Source: an uncultured Pelagibacteraceae bacterium
GTDB taxonomy: Bacteria > Pseudomonadota > Alphaproteobacteria > Pelagibacterales > Pelagibacteraceae
Direction: 5' to 3'
Assembly: GCA_902595535.1 (NCBI GenBank)
Contig: CACJQI010000001.1
Coordinates: forward strand, 62,001-126,000
Length of the DNA: 64,000 bases
Under the pieces are notes generated by a model. It did not search any database. It was not told where the DNA came from and worked only from the letters and a program-made list of their open reading frames with translations. Below are positions 43,647-52,885 of the stretch, piece after piece. Made by a program: the position numbers and the translations under genes. How positions within the stretch are numbered: position 1 is the first letter of the stretch; every line of letters starts with the position of its first letter.

Positions 43647-44825
43647 ATGAGAAAACTATTTATCGCTGCGTTTATGTTTGTTTCTATTTTTGGAACAAAA
43701 GTAATGGCAGACATTAAAATGGGGATTATTTTAGGGTTTACTGGCCCTATTGAATCTCTAACTCCTGCTATGGCTGCATCTGCAGAGCTTGCTTTTAAAG
43801 AGGCTTCTGATTCAGGTTCGCTATTAGGTGGAAAAAAAATTGAGCCAGTAAGAGCAGACTCAACTTGTGTAGACTCAGCGGCAGCAACTGCAGCAGCTGA
43901 AGGATTAATATCGCAAGGTGTAGCAGCTATTATGGGTGCTGACTGTTCAGGTGTAACTGGTGCGATTGCATCAAATGTTGCTGTACCAAATGGTGTAGTA
44001 ATGATTTCACCTTCAGCAACTTCACCAGGTTTAACAACTTTAGATGACAAGGGATTCTTTTTTAGAACAGCTCCTTCTGATGCTAGAGGTGGACAAATTT
44101 TAGCTGATATAACAAAAGATAGAAATGTTAAAAGTGTAGCTATTACTTATACTAACAATGACTATGGAAAAGGTTTAGCTGATGTTTACAAAGCAGCAGC
44201 AGAAGCTCATGGCGTAAAAGTAACGGGTGTTACAGCACATGAAGATGGTAAAGCAGACTATACATCTGAAGTAGCAACCTTAGTTGCAGCAGGCGGAGAT
44301 GCCTTAGTTGTGATTGGTTACCTTGACCAAGGTGGAAAAGGTATAATACAAACTGCTCTAGATTCTGGTGGATTTGATACTTTTATTTTATCAGATGGTA
44401 TGATTGGTGACTCGTTAACTGAAAATTTTGGTGAAGCTCTTTCAAAATCTTTTGGTTCAATCCCAGGCTCTACAGGAAAAGGGGCTGGAGTATTTGCTGA
44501 TGTAGCTAAAGCAGCTGGAATAGATTCATCTGGACCATACACTGGAGAGTCTTATGATGCAGCAGCACTAATCGTTTTAGCAATGCAAGCTGGCAATTCA
44601 GATGATAGAGCGTCTATTGCAAAAAATGTAATGAAAGTTGCTAATGAACCTGGAACTAAAATTTATCCAGGTGAACTAAAAAAAGGTTTAGACTTACTTG
44701 CAAAAGGACAAAATATTAACTACGAAGGAGCAACAGGTGTTACTTTTACTAGTGTTGGTGAAGCGGAAGGTTCTTTCTTAGAAAAAGAAATCAAAACAAT
44801 GTTTAATACTGTAAAACAAAGATAA
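43647..44825 (+). CDS. Branched-chain amino acid-type ABC transporter, substrate-binding protein (LivK family)
   Basis: Periplasmic binding protein. I chose the ATG at 43647 (MRKLFIAAF, 392 residues), preceded by AAGAGGAAG; a TTG at 43623 extends the frame without support. The signal peptide is about residues 1-21. The mature protein begins with DIKMGIILGFTGPIESLTPAM, typical of Peripla_BP_6. It probably serves the LivHMFG-type transporter at 46878-50752 on the opposite strand. LivK-type receptors bind amino acids, amides or urea; the ligand is unknown. Confidence 0.88.
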   Translation: MRKLFIAAFMFVSIFGTKVMADIKMGIILGFTGPIESLTPAMAASAELAFKEASDSGSLLGGKKIEPVRADSTCVDSAAATAAAEGLISQGVAAIMGADCSGVTGAIASNVAVPNGVVMISPSATSPGLTTLDDKGFFFRTAPSDARGGQILADITKDRNVKSVAITYTNNDYGKGLADVYKAAAEAHGVKVTGVTAHEDGKADYTSEVATLVAAGGDALVVIGYLDQGGKGIIQTALDSGGFDTFILSDGMIGDSLTENFGEALSKSFGSIPGSTGKGAGVFADVAKAAGIDSSGPYTGESYDAAALIVLAMQAGNSDDRASIAKNVMKVANEPGTKIYPGELKKGLDLLAKGQNINYEGATGVTFTSVGEAEGSFLEKEIKTMFNTVKQR

Positions 44826-44839
44826 TTAATATCAAATTT

Positions 44840-44873
44840 AAAACCCCAGTAATAAAAATTACTGGGGTTTTTT
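44840..44873 (+). terminator. Intrinsic terminator after the LivK-like gene
   Basis: A perfect 14-bp stem (44840-44853 with 44858-44871, loop AAAA) has a CCCCAGT/ACTGGGG core and is followed by T residues; A residues lie on the other side. It lies between convergent genes and can act on both strands. Confidence 0.8.
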
Positions 44874-44877
44874 ATAT

Positions 44878-45639
44878 TTATAAAATTCTACTAATTTTCA
44901 ATATACCAAATATTGATATTGTTATTAAAAAATAAAACACTACTTTTCTATAAAAACCTTCTTTGCTTTTAACAAAAAATTTATCTCCAATATAAACTCC
45001 AATTGGTAAAATTATTATTAAGGGAAGAGTTCTATAAATTGTGATCATATCTACAATACCTCCCAAAAAGCTTAAAACAAAAGCATATACATCTGTTAAA
45101 AAAAATAGTGCTGCTAAAGACCCTCTAATTACGGCTGGTTGTATACTGGTAATTAATAAAAATAGTGCAACAGGCATTCCACCTAATGTTGTTAATCCAT
45201 TTAAGGTTCCAGAAATTATTCCTGTAAAAATTTTTGAGCCATTATTATTAATTTTTTGATTTGAGTATCCTTTCATTAATAACAGAGAGAAAAATATAAT
45301 TATTACACATACATACAAATGAGTTATTTGTGGTGATAAGTATTTTAATAAATATAAACCAATTGGTGAACCAATTGCAATCCCAATCAATAGTTTAAAA
45401 ACAAAGTTCCAGTCTATTTTGTTCCAAATATAAGGTGCCATAAAAATACTTATGAAAACCTCCAGAATTAATATAATTGGTACTATCTCTATTGCAGGAA
45501 GAATAAAAGAAAATCCAGAAATACAAGTTGCTGAAAATCCAAATCCATTAAAACCTCTTACTATCGAAGCTACAAAAACAGTAAAAATTATTAATAAAAA
45601 TTCAGATAAACCTAAATTTAAATATGATAAAAATTCCAT
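44878..45639 (-). CDS. TauE/SafE-family sulfite/anion exporter-like permease
   Basis: 253-residue membrane protein with about seven or eight hydrophobic segments in two repeats. Typical features include the N-terminal RGFNGFGFSA motif and LNGLTTLGGMPVALFLL of the second repeat. Members export sulfite, sulfoacetate or other small organic anions. It begins directly after the MFS stop (no gap), so the two are a transcription unit. The cargo may be an acidic product of the neighbouring catabolic clusters. Confidence 0.87.
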   Translation of the reverse strand: MEFLSYLNLGLSEFLLIIFTVFVASIVRGFNGFGFSATCISGFSFILPAIEIVPIILILEVFISIFMAPYIWNKIDWNFVFKLLIGIAIGSPIGLYLLKYLSPQITHLYVCVIIIFFSLLLMKGYSNQKINNNGSKIFTGIISGTLNGLTTLGGMPVALFLLITSIQPAVIRGSLAALFFLTDVYAFVLSFLGGIVDMITIYRTLPLIIILPIGVYIGDKFFVKSKEGFYRKVVFYFLITISIFGILKISRIL

Positions 45640-46803
45640 TTAATTTCTTTGTTTTAAATCTGCTCTAAAAGTTGAAATAATAATAATTATTAAGAAAATA
45701 ATACAAACCAAATTCATTGTTTTCCAACTAGTAAGGCTAATAAATATTCCGGCTGATAAACTTGCTATTGCTTGAACTGTATAAACAATAAGATCATTAA
45801 ACCCTTGAGCTTTAAACTTTTCCTCTTCTTTATAAGATAAAACTAATAAACTAGTTCCTGATATAAATAAAAAATTCCAACCAAATCCTAAAAAGATTAA
45901 TGATATTAAATAATTTATAAAATTTTGCTCAAATAAACTTGTCAAAATTGTTATTGAAAACAAAAGAACACCTGAATACATAATTTTACTATGTCCAAAT
46001 TTTTTGATCAAATTTCCTGTGATTAAAGAAGGTAAAAACATTGCTGCAATATGTAATTGAATAACTAATCCAGTTTTTGCCAAACTAATCTTTTCCATTA
46101 CATGCATACTAATTGGTGTAGCTGTCATCAAAAATGACATCACCGCATAAGCAAAAGATGATGCTATCAAGGCTTGTAAAAATCTTGGTTGTCCAATTAA
46201 TTCAAAATAACTTCGTGTATTTTTTTTTACAAAATTACTTGGCTTATGGTTATCCTCATAAAATAATAAAAAAATTGTTGAAGATAATGTCAATATTGCA
46301 AGCGCAACATACGAACCTGCATACAAATGATCAGAGATTATTTCCTTTGAAATATTTGCTAAATTTGGACCTATAAAAGCTGAACCGATCCCTGCTAATA
46401 ATATTATTGATATAGCTTTTGGGGCCATATCTTTATTTACAGTTTCAACTGCAGCAAAACGATATTGATGACTAAAAGCTACTCCTGCTCCAAGTAAGAA
46501 ACATCCTAAATTAAATAATAAAAAACTTTCAATAATTATTGAGTATGATGCCATTAATGCTGCTAGAGAACTTCCAACTGAAGCAAGAATAAAACCTGCT
46601 CTTCTTCCAATAATGCTCATAATCTTTGCGGCAAAAAATGCAAAGATCGCAATACCTACAATCGATAATGCCATTGGCAAAGTTGCTAAAGATTTAATAG
46701 GACTGAATTGAGATCCAATAATTCCACTTAAAAATACTGTAACTGGTGCAGCGGTAAAAGCAAAAATCTGACTTAAAATCAGCAGCCAAAGATTTTTATT
46801 CAT
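45640..46803 (-). CDS. Major facilitator superfamily transporter
   Basis: 387-residue inner-membrane protein with about 11-12 hydrophobic helices in two six-helix halves. The ALPMALSIVG and SIIGRRAGFILASVG stretches match the MFS loop 2-3 signature. It belongs to an MFS subgroup of sugar/metabolite transporters, but no substrate can be assigned. The ATG at 46803 overlaps the stop of a 22-codon ORF by one base (TAATG), suggesting translational coupling. Confidence 0.87.
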   Translation of the reverse strand: MNKNLWLLILSQIFAFTAAPVTVFLSGIIGSQFSPIKSLATLPMALSIVGIAIFAFFAAKIMSIIGRRAGFILASVGSSLAALMASYSIIIESFLLFNLGCFLLGAGVAFSHQYRFAAVETVNKDMAPKAISIILLAGIGSAFIGPNLANISKEIISDHLYAGSYVALAILTLSSTIFLLFYEDNHKPSNFVKKNTRSYFELIGQPRFLQALIASSFAYAVMSFLMTATPISMHVMEKISLAKTGLVIQLHIAAMFLPSLITGNLIKKFGHSKIMYSGVLLFSITILTSLFEQNFINYLISLIFLGFGWNFLFISGTSLLVLSYKEEEKFKAQGFNDLIVYTVQAIASLSAGIFISLTSWKTMNLVCIIFLIIIIISTFRADLKQRN

Positions 46804-46871
46804 TAAAACATATACTTATCTGCCATGTACATGGCCCAAGCAATTGCAGCACCCAATATAATATATTTCAT
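46803..46871 (-). CDS. Candidate 22-residue hydrophobic membrane peptide
   Basis: A small ORF from ATG 46871 to TAA 46803-46805 encodes MKYIILGAAIAWAMYMADKY followed by Met-Phe: a Lys near the start, about 12 hydrophobic residues, then a charged tail. It fills the only gap between the LivM-like gene (6 bases away) and the MFS gene. The stop overlaps the MFS start as TAATG, a coupling arrangement. No clear ribosome site precedes it, and I know no named family. It could be a leader peptide or a small membrane subunit. Confidence 0.45.
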   Translation of the reverse strand: MKYIILGAAIAWAMYMADKYMF

Positions 46872-46877
46872 ATTAAA

Positions 46878-48248
46878 TTATTTTATTTCTATTTTTTCAG
46901 GAAGTATACCTTTTGGCCGATACCTCATAATTAATAATAATCCAAGACCCATCATTAAGAACCTAAAGTAAGGCACGCTTTCAATTAAATGAGCTTTAAG
47001 AGCGTTTGTTTCTGGAATACCTGCTGTAAAAAAATTAATTAAGAATAATGCAATTGGAGCAGCTTCAATCCATAAGAACCAAACTACAAAACCTCCTAAA
47101 ATTGCACCAAAATTGTTCCCACTTCCACCAACTATAACCATTACCCATATAAGAAATGTATATCTCATAGGTCTATAACTTCCAGGAGTAAACAAGCCAT
47201 CCTGAGTAACTAACATCGCACCAGCAATTCCAACTATTGCAGATCCTAAAATAAAAATTAATAAATGTTGTTTAACTACATTTTTTCCCATAGCGTTTGC
47301 TGCTTCCTCATTATCTCTTATTGCTCTCATCATTCTTCCCCAAGGAGAATAAAGTGCTTTCTGAGTTAAAATTAAAAGAATTATAACCACTGTTAAAAAT
47401 AAACCTGAGTAACATAATTTTACAAATACTGATGACCCTTCAATAACAAGCTGATTTAATGCTGCTTGCCGATCTGATAAATTAGAAATTATTTCTAATT
47501 TTCCAGAATTAAATTTTTCAACTAAATTTATAAACCAATCTGTGGTTTGAAGATCGACTTCATATGGAGCTGGTCTTTTTAAACCAATTACATTTTTAAC
47601 ACCTCTTGTAAGCCAATCTTCATGTTTAATTATAGCGATTACAATTTCTGAAATAAGAAGTGTAGCAATTGCCAAATAATCTGCTCGAAGACCTAATGCT
47701 ACTTTTCCAACAATAAACGCTAGTCCTCCTGCAAAGAATGCCCCAACTATCCATGAAAATATAATAGGTAATCCAAATCCACCTAAAAAACCTGTTTTAG
47801 CAGGATCAACAGCTTCGATAGCTTCAATGCCTGGTTCTGCAGAAAATCTAATAAGTAATATGCCCGAAATAATTATTGCCGCGATGCTATAGGTTCTCAT
47901 TTTAGATTTTTCAAATCTTTTTAAAATAAATCTAATAACTAAAACCATAACTATTATAAGCCATAAACTCATTAAAATATCAAAACCACCTGCGCTCCAT
48001 GCCTCTTGTACAGGATCGACAGATATTAATACTGCTGCAAGACCACCTAACGCTGTGTATCCCATAATTCCAAAGTTTATTAGTCCCGCATAACCCCATT
48101 GAATATTAGCTCCCATTGTCATTACTGCAGAAATTAAGCAAAGATTAAAAATAGATAATGCAATATTCCAAGATTGAAAAATTCCCACCAAGATTATCAA
48201 TCCAATCATAATACTGTAAGCTGCAATTACGTTTAAATTTTTTCTCAC
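46878..48248 (-). CDS. livM: Branched-chain amino acid-type ABC transporter permease (LivM family)
   Basis: 456-residue membrane protein, longer than the usual LivM (about 320-430). It has around ten hydrophobic segments and a soluble central section with the RGVKNVIGLKRPAPYEVDLQ segment (about residues 215-270). The C-terminal half carries ALYSPWGRMMRAIRDNEEAANAMGKNV, the family motif before the EAA-like loop. It overlaps livH by 4 bases and is the last permease of the minus-strand liv run. Confidence 0.88.
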   Translation of the reverse strand: MRKNLNVIAAYSIMIGLIILVGIFQSWNIALSIFNLCLISAVMTMGANIQWGYAGLINFGIMGYTALGGLAAVLISVDPVQEAWSAGGFDILMSLWLIIVMVLVIRFILKRFEKSKMRTYSIAAIIISGILLIRFSAEPGIEAIEAVDPAKTGFLGGFGLPIIFSWIVGAFFAGGLAFIVGKVALGLRADYLAIATLLISEIVIAIIKHEDWLTRGVKNVIGLKRPAPYEVDLQTTDWFINLVEKFNSGKLEIISNLSDRQAALNQLVIEGSSVFVKLCYSGLFLTVVIILLILTQKALYSPWGRMMRAIRDNEEAANAMGKNVVKQHLLIFILGSAIVGIAGAMLVTQDGLFTPGSYRPMRYTFLIWVMVIVGGSGNNFGAILGGFVVWFLWIEAAPIALFLINFFTAGIPETNALKAHLIESVPYFRFLMMGLGLLLIMRYRPKGILPEKIEIK

Positions 48249-49255
48249 AATACTTTTCCTTTAAATATTCCTGAAGGCCTATAAAGCAAAACAATAACAA
48301 GTATCGAAAATGATACTGCAAACTTATAGTCTGTTGATAAAAGTTGAACTAAACTTTCAGGCTCCATACTCTCTGGCAACATATACATAAAAAATTTCTT
48401 GTAAGCGTAAGTTAATAATATTTCTGAAAAAGCAATAACATATCCTCCCAAAAATGCTCCAAAAGGGTTTCCAATTCCCCCAACTATTGCTGCAGCAAAA
48501 ATAGGAAGCATGTTGTTAAAGTAGGTAAATGGTTTAAAACTTTTGTCTAAACCATATAAAGCACCGCCAATAGTTGCTAAAATTCCAGCAATTATCCACG
48601 TTATCATTACAATTTTCTTTGGATCTATACCTGAAAGAAGTGCTAAATCCTCATTATCAGAATATGCCTTCATACTCTTTCCTGTCTTTGTTTTGTTTAA
48701 AAACCAAAATAATAAAGAAACCAATACTATTGTGACAAATATTGTAAGCACTTGAGTTGATTTTAAAGCAAGACCTTCATTCAAACCTGTCATCTCTTTA
48801 AATTCACGTGCTTTAATAATAAATTTTTCTCCATCAAAAAATCTTCTATCTGATGGACCAATAATTATTCTTACTACCGCTTGGGTGACAAACATAACTC
48901 CAATACTCACCATAGCTAATTGAACAGGTGGACTTTTGTTTGTTCGATAATATTTAAATACAAATTTATCAATACTTAACATGTATAAAATCATGAATAT
49001 GATCGCAAAAGGAATAGCTAATAATGCTGTAGGTAGAATACCAGGTGAAATTCCTAAAGATTGAAAATACCATGTAAACAAAATAGTAACCATTGTACCA
49101 AATGACATCATGTCTCCAGTAGCAAAATTAGCAAATCTTAAGATGCCATAAATTAATGTTACAAAAATTGCACCAAGGGCTAATTGAGATCCATATGTTA
49201 AGGCTGGAATAAAAATATAATTAAGTAAAAGTATTATTGCATTTAATATATCCAT
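48245..49255 (-). CDS. livH: Branched-chain amino acid-type ABC transporter permease (LivH family)
   Basis: 336-residue inner-membrane permease with about eight hydrophobic segments. Typical stretches are LIYGILRFANFATGDMMSFGTM, GKSMKAYSDNEDLALLSGIDPKKI and AAIVGGIGNPFGAFLGGYVI. It pairs with the LivM-like permease to form the channel. A one-base gap separates it from livF and its stop overlaps livM by 4 bases. Confidence 0.9.
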   Translation of the reverse strand: MDILNAIILLLNYIFIPALTYGSQLALGAIFVTLIYGILRFANFATGDMMSFGTMVTILFTWYFQSLGISPGILPTALLAIPFAIIFMILYMLSIDKFVFKYYRTNKSPPVQLAMVSIGVMFVTQAVVRIIIGPSDRRFFDGEKFIIKAREFKEMTGLNEGLALKSTQVLTIFVTIVLVSLLFWFLNKTKTGKSMKAYSDNEDLALLSGIDPKKIVMITWIIAGILATIGGALYGLDKSFKPFTYFNNMLPIFAAAIVGGIGNPFGAFLGGYVIAFSEILLTYAYKKFFMYMLPESMEPESLVQLLSTDYKFAVSFSILVIVLLYRPSGIFKGKVL

Positions 49256-49256
49256 A

Positions 49257-49964
49257 CTATCCGCCTAAGAATGAGCTTCTAACTCTTGGATCGTTTAATA
49301 ATTCATTTCCTGTTCCTGAATATCGATTTTCTCCAGTAACAAGAACATAACCTCTGTCAGAAATATTCAATGCTTGTTTAGCATTTTGTTCAACCATCAA
49401 AATTGCAACATTAGTTCTTTTTACTTTAATGATATGGTCAAACAATTCATCCATTACTATAGGGGATACACCTGCTGTAGGCTCATCCAACATTAAAACT
49501 GTTGGTTTGATCATTAATGCTCTTCCAAGAGCAACTTGTTGTCTCTGACCACCTGACAATTCTCCAACAAGCTGGTTTCTTTTTTCTTTTAAGATTGGAA
49601 ATAGCTCAAAAATTTCCTCAATAATATTTTTAATGTCATCATTAACTAGGAATGCACCCATTTCTAAATTTTCTTCAACTGTCATACCGGCAAATACATT
49701 TTTTGTTTGTGGAACAAATGAAATTCCCTCTTTAACTCTGTCTTGTGGTGATAATTTTGAAATATCTTTTCCGTCAATCTTTACTGATCCAGATTCTAAA
49801 TTAAGTAAACCAAGCATAGCTTTCATTGCTGTAGATTTTCCAGCTCCATTAGGCCCTAATATAGAAACAATCTCTCCCTTGTTTACGGTCACTGAGCATG
49901 AATTAATAATATTTGGTCCATTTCCATAACCACCTGTCATTTTTATACCTTCGAAGTATGCCAT
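49257..49964 (-). CDS. livF: Branched-chain amino acid-type ABC transporter ATPase (LivF family)
   Basis: 235-residue ATPase. Walker A is GPNGAGKSTAM, the signature is LSGGQRQQVALGRAL and Walker B is VLMLDEPTAG, with the LivF-type VEQNAKQAL switch-His region near the end. It works with LivG on the cytoplasmic side of LivH/LivM. Its start overlaps the LivG stop by one base. Confidence 0.92.
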   Translation of the reverse strand: MAYFEGIKMTGGYGNGPNIINSCSVTVNKGEIVSILGPNGAGKSTAMKAMLGLLNLESGSVKIDGKDISKLSPQDRVKEGISFVPQTKNVFAGMTVEENLEMGAFLVNDDIKNIIEEIFELFPILKEKRNQLVGELSGGQRQQVALGRALMIKPTVLMLDEPTAGVSPIVMDELFDHIIKVKRTNVAILMVEQNAKQALNISDRGYVLVTGENRYSGTGNELLNDPRVRSSFLGG

Positions 49965-50752
49965 TAATTTGTATCCTTATTTTTGGAACCTCTTCCAAGA
50001 TAGCTTTCGATTACTTTTTCATCTTTTTTTGCTTCTTCAACAGATCCTTCAAATAAAACTGTCCCCTCAGCCATTACTATTACTGGGTCACACAATCTAC
50101 CAATAAAATCCATATCATGCTCAATCATACAAAAAGTATAGCCCTTCTCTTTATTTAATTTTTCAATCGCAGTTCCAAGATCTTTTAATAATGTTCTATT
50201 TACTCCAGCACCAACTTCATCAAGCAACACAAGTTTTGCATCTACCATCATTGTTCTTCCAAGTTCTAATAACTTTTTTTGTCCACCAGAAAGATTTCCA
50301 GCTAATTCATTTGATAAATGTCCTAAATTTAAAAAATCGACCACTTCTTTTGCTTTATCTTTAATTATAGCTTCTTCCTGAGCTACTAAGCTAGGTTTAA
50401 ATAAAGCTGTCATAATTTTTTCTCCAGATTGATTTCCAGGAACCATCATTAAATTTTCTAAAACAGATAAATTAGTAAATTCATGCGCAATTTGAAAAGT
50501 TCTTAAAAGTCCTTTTGAAAATAATTCATATGAGGGTACATCGGTAATATTTTCTTCATCAAAAGTAACATTTCCGCTCGAAGATTTTAAATTTCCTGCA
50601 ATCAAATTAAATAATGTGGTTTTGCCTGATCCGTTAGGTCCAATAATTCCTGTAATAGTTCCTCGCTTAATATTTAAAGAACAATCAGATACAGCAGCAA
50701 GACCTCCAAAATATTTTGATAACTTATTAATCTCTAAAATGTTTTCAGACAT
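49964..50752 (-). CDS. livG: Branched-chain amino acid-type ABC transporter ATPase (LivG family)
   Basis: 262-residue ATPase. Walker A is GPNGSGKTTLF, the signature is LSGGQKKLLELGRTM and Walker B is LVLLDEVGAG. The LivG-typical IEHDMDFIGRLCDPVIVMAEG segment with the switch His follows. It is the first gene of the livGFHM run. The ProC-like gene ends 4 bases upstream in the direction of transcription, so they may be co-transcribed. Confidence 0.92.
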   Translation of the reverse strand: MSENILEINKLSKYFGGLAAVSDCSLNIKRGTITGIIGPNGSGKTTLFNLIAGNLKSSSGNVTFDEENITDVPSYELFSKGLLRTFQIAHEFTNLSVLENLMMVPGNQSGEKIMTALFKPSLVAQEEAIIKDKAKEVVDFLNLGHLSNELAGNLSGGQKKLLELGRTMMVDAKLVLLDEVGAGVNRTLLKDLGTAIEKLNKEKGYTFCMIEHDMDFIGRLCDPVIVMAEGTVLFEGSVEEAKKDEKVIESYLGRGSKNKDTN

Positions 50753-50756
50753 TATT

Positions 50757-51524
50757 TTATTTATTTAATCTTTTGTGAATACTATTTAATGTCTTTTCTA
50801 GTGATTTATAGAAACCTGCTCTAATTAATTCCCTAACTCCTTGTTCGTTCAAACCTTTGGGTGTTTGAGACTCTTTAACTAAATTTTTTAAATTTTCTTT
50901 TGAATTTATAACCGCATCTTCTGATAAAGCTAAAAATAAAGAAGTTATATATTTTTGTGCATTATTTCTTTTAACTCCTTTTTTTACTAGCCAATCTGAC
51001 ATTACTCTCAACATTTCATAAAAAGGTGCCATCATTCCTGAAGTTGACCAAAAATTTATTGAAGATTTTTCATTTTTTATTTCAACTGTAGTTCCAAGTT
51101 TATTAAAAAAAGTTTTTACTTTTTTATTAGGTGGACAAATTGGTACTGGACCTTTTTTTAAGGAGATTGGAGGCAATGGAATTGCTCTTACTATTTTTGC
51201 TTTTACTTTAATAGCTTTTTTTAACTGAGCCAAAGTAATTGTTGAAATGAAACTAATAATAGTATGTTTAGATTTAAATTTTAAATCTTTAATAATCTTA
51301 TTACCAACTGTGGGAGTAACTGATAAAAATATCCAATCACACTTATCAAGTATTTCTTGATTATTTTTTGAGATTTTAATCTTTTTGAATTTTTTCTTCA
51401 AAGTTTGTGAAATCTTCTTATTTCTTTGAGAAATAATCATCTGATTATATTTTATTTTAGATTTACAAATCCCAGCAATTACTGAAGATGCAATTTTTCC
51501 TGTACCGATAAATCCTAAATTCAT
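50757..51524 (-). CDS. Pyrroline-5-carboxylate reductase-like protein
   Basis: 255-residue protein of the ProC family. The N-terminal Rossmann motif is GFIGTGKIASSVIAG, and the terminal TPKGLNEQGVREL segment is the counterpart of the P5CR TxPGGTT loop. P5CR makes proline from pyrroline-5-carboxylate with NAD(P)H. The altered C-terminal loop and a lysine-rich middle suggest an NAD(P)-dependent paralogue with another imine or ketone substrate. It lies directly upstream of the liv ATPase gene. Confidence 0.78.
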   Translation of the reverse strand: MNLGFIGTGKIASSVIAGICKSKIKYNQMIISQRNKKISQTLKKKFKKIKISKNNQEILDKCDWIFLSVTPTVGNKIIKDLKFKSKHTIISFISTITLAQLKKAIKVKAKIVRAIPLPPISLKKGPVPICPPNKKVKTFFNKLGTTVEIKNEKSSINFWSTSGMMAPFYEMLRVMSDWLVKKGVKRNNAQKYITSLFLALSEDAVINSKENLKNLVKESQTPKGLNEQGVRELIRAGFYKSLEKTLNSIHKRLNK

Positions 51525-51625
51525 AAAATTTGATTACTTTATATTGATTATATTCAATTAATTAAGAAAAAAAGAACATCTAATACTTAAAAATTCTTAA
51601 CAAAAAACATATTGATACGTGCTGT

Positions 51626-52111
51626 TTATCTTCTGCTATTGAGGTATTCTCTTATTTTTTTACTATCCACAGAATCGACTGTTTCAAGAGCGTTTTTATA
51701 AACTAAACTAGCCTCAGTTGGTGTTGTAATTGATATGTCATTTTTTTTTATTATATCTTTAGTTTCATTAAACAAATCTAAATCTTGTGATACAATTAAA
51801 AATTGAACACCTTCATTAAGTATCAATCTCTCTATAAGTTGGTTTGCTCTTTTTATATTCGACTCATCATCATAATAAATAATTTCAAAAATATAATATT
51901 TTCCTCCGACTTTAATTCCACCATCATTGTTTATGTTTTTAACAGACTCATTTAATTGATTTTTAAAAAAAAGAGAATCAGTTGTTTTTTTTCCTGTTAA
52001 TGAAATTACTGTGCCAATAATAATTTTATCTCCAACAACTTTTGCAGCTACAATATTGGAGAAAAAAATAAATTTTATAACAATAATTAAAAATAAAAAA
52101 ATTTTCTTCAT
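51626..52111 (-). pseudogene. Internally deleted LivK-type periplasmic-binding protein remnant
   Basis: A 161-residue ORF starts with a signal peptide (about residues 1-23) and continues as the first part of the N-terminal lobe of a LivK-type receptor: DKIIIGTVISLTGKKTT, then NDGGIKVGGKYYIFEIIYYD. After ITTPTEAS near residue 133 it jumps to LETVDSVDSKKIREYL, a motif normally near the C-terminus of full-length LivK (about 380-400 residues). This looks like an in-frame loss of about 200 residues, so it cannot form a two-lobe receptor. Alternatively it is a short, expressed one-lobe protein. Confidence 0.65.
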
Positions 52112-52150
52112 CTTAATAATTTTCTATCTTTTTCTATTGCTTCTTTCGAC

Positions 52151-52765
52151 TTAATATTTTTGAAAAAAAGCAATAATAAAAGCAATTATAATTAATACAC
52201 AAGCTGAAATTGTATTAATAAATTTTGGATTAGTTTTAAGCCACATAATTAATTTTTGTGCAAATAAAGCATAAGCAACTAAAGATAAAAAATCTAAAAC
52301 TACATAAGTTGTGATTAAAATAAAAAATTGGACAACATAATTTGAATTAAAATCAATAAATTGTGGAAAAATCAATGGAAAGAACATCCAAGCCTTAGGG
52401 CTTGTGCCTGCAACTAAAAAACCATCTCTAAAAAAAGAGAAAAAACTTTTTGATGAAATATTATTTGATCTTACATCTTTTGGTTTTGAGTTATAAAGAT
52501 CATAAGCAAGATACAGTAAATAAACTATTCCTATCCATTTAAAAATATTTAAAAAATTTGGATTATCTAAAAAAAATGAACCAATTACAAAGATGACAAG
52601 AGTTGCCTGAATAAAGTTTGCACTGATATCTCCTAATGCAGTCCAAATACATTTTTGAACACCATAATTCAATGAATAAGAAATAATGACAATTCTAGGA
52701 GTGCCAGGAGTAATAAATAAAAATAAAATTATCTGTAAAAATAGAAAATAATTTATGGGGAACAT
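52151..52765 (-). CDS. LysE-family amino acid exporter
   Basis: 204-residue membrane protein with about six hydrophobic segments. It has the N-terminal PGTPRIVIISYSLNYGVQKC motif with the following ALGDISANF segment, and the central GFLVAGTSPKAWMFF motif typical of RhtB/LysE proteins. It exports amino acids or related compounds. A structured inverted repeat at 52776-52822 lies just upstream of its start. Confidence 0.87.
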   Translation of the reverse strand: MFPINYFLFLQIILFLFITPGTPRIVIISYSLNYGVQKCIWTALGDISANFIQATLVIFVIGSFFLDNPNFLNIFKWIGIVYLLYLAYDLYNSKPKDVRSNNISSKSFFSFFRDGFLVAGTSPKAWMFFPLIFPQFIDFNSNYVVQFFILITTYVVLDFLSLVAYALFAQKLIMWLKTNPKFINTISACVLIIIAFIIAFFQKY

Positions 52766-52775
52766 TATAAGTGAA

Positions 52776-52822
52776 GATAGTCCTTAAAAACCGGGAGCTA
52801 AAGATGGCTAAGAAGGACTATC
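52776..52822. promoter_or_regulatory. Structured inverted repeat between LysE and DUF2805 genes
   Basis: Perfect 10-bp arms GATAGTCCTT (52776-52785) and AAGGACTATC (52813-52822) enclose a 27-base loop with a short inner AGC/GCT pairing. It is richer in GC than its surroundings and is 10 bases upstream of the LysE start on the minus strand. It is 63 bases upstream of the DUF2805 start on the plus strand. It could be an operator for a dimeric repressor or a riboswitch-like leader of the exporter; I recognise no known motif. Confidence 0.5.
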
Positions 52823-52885
52823 AGTAATATAATATCACTCTCTAAAAAAAATGCATTAAACATTTTTTTCAAATATAAAGGATTT

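Noticed and set aside
43616-44050. Minus-strand ORF of 144 residues with Ala-rich sequence
   Set aside because: It is antisense to the LivK-like binding protein, which has a signal peptide and family motifs; no ribosome site.
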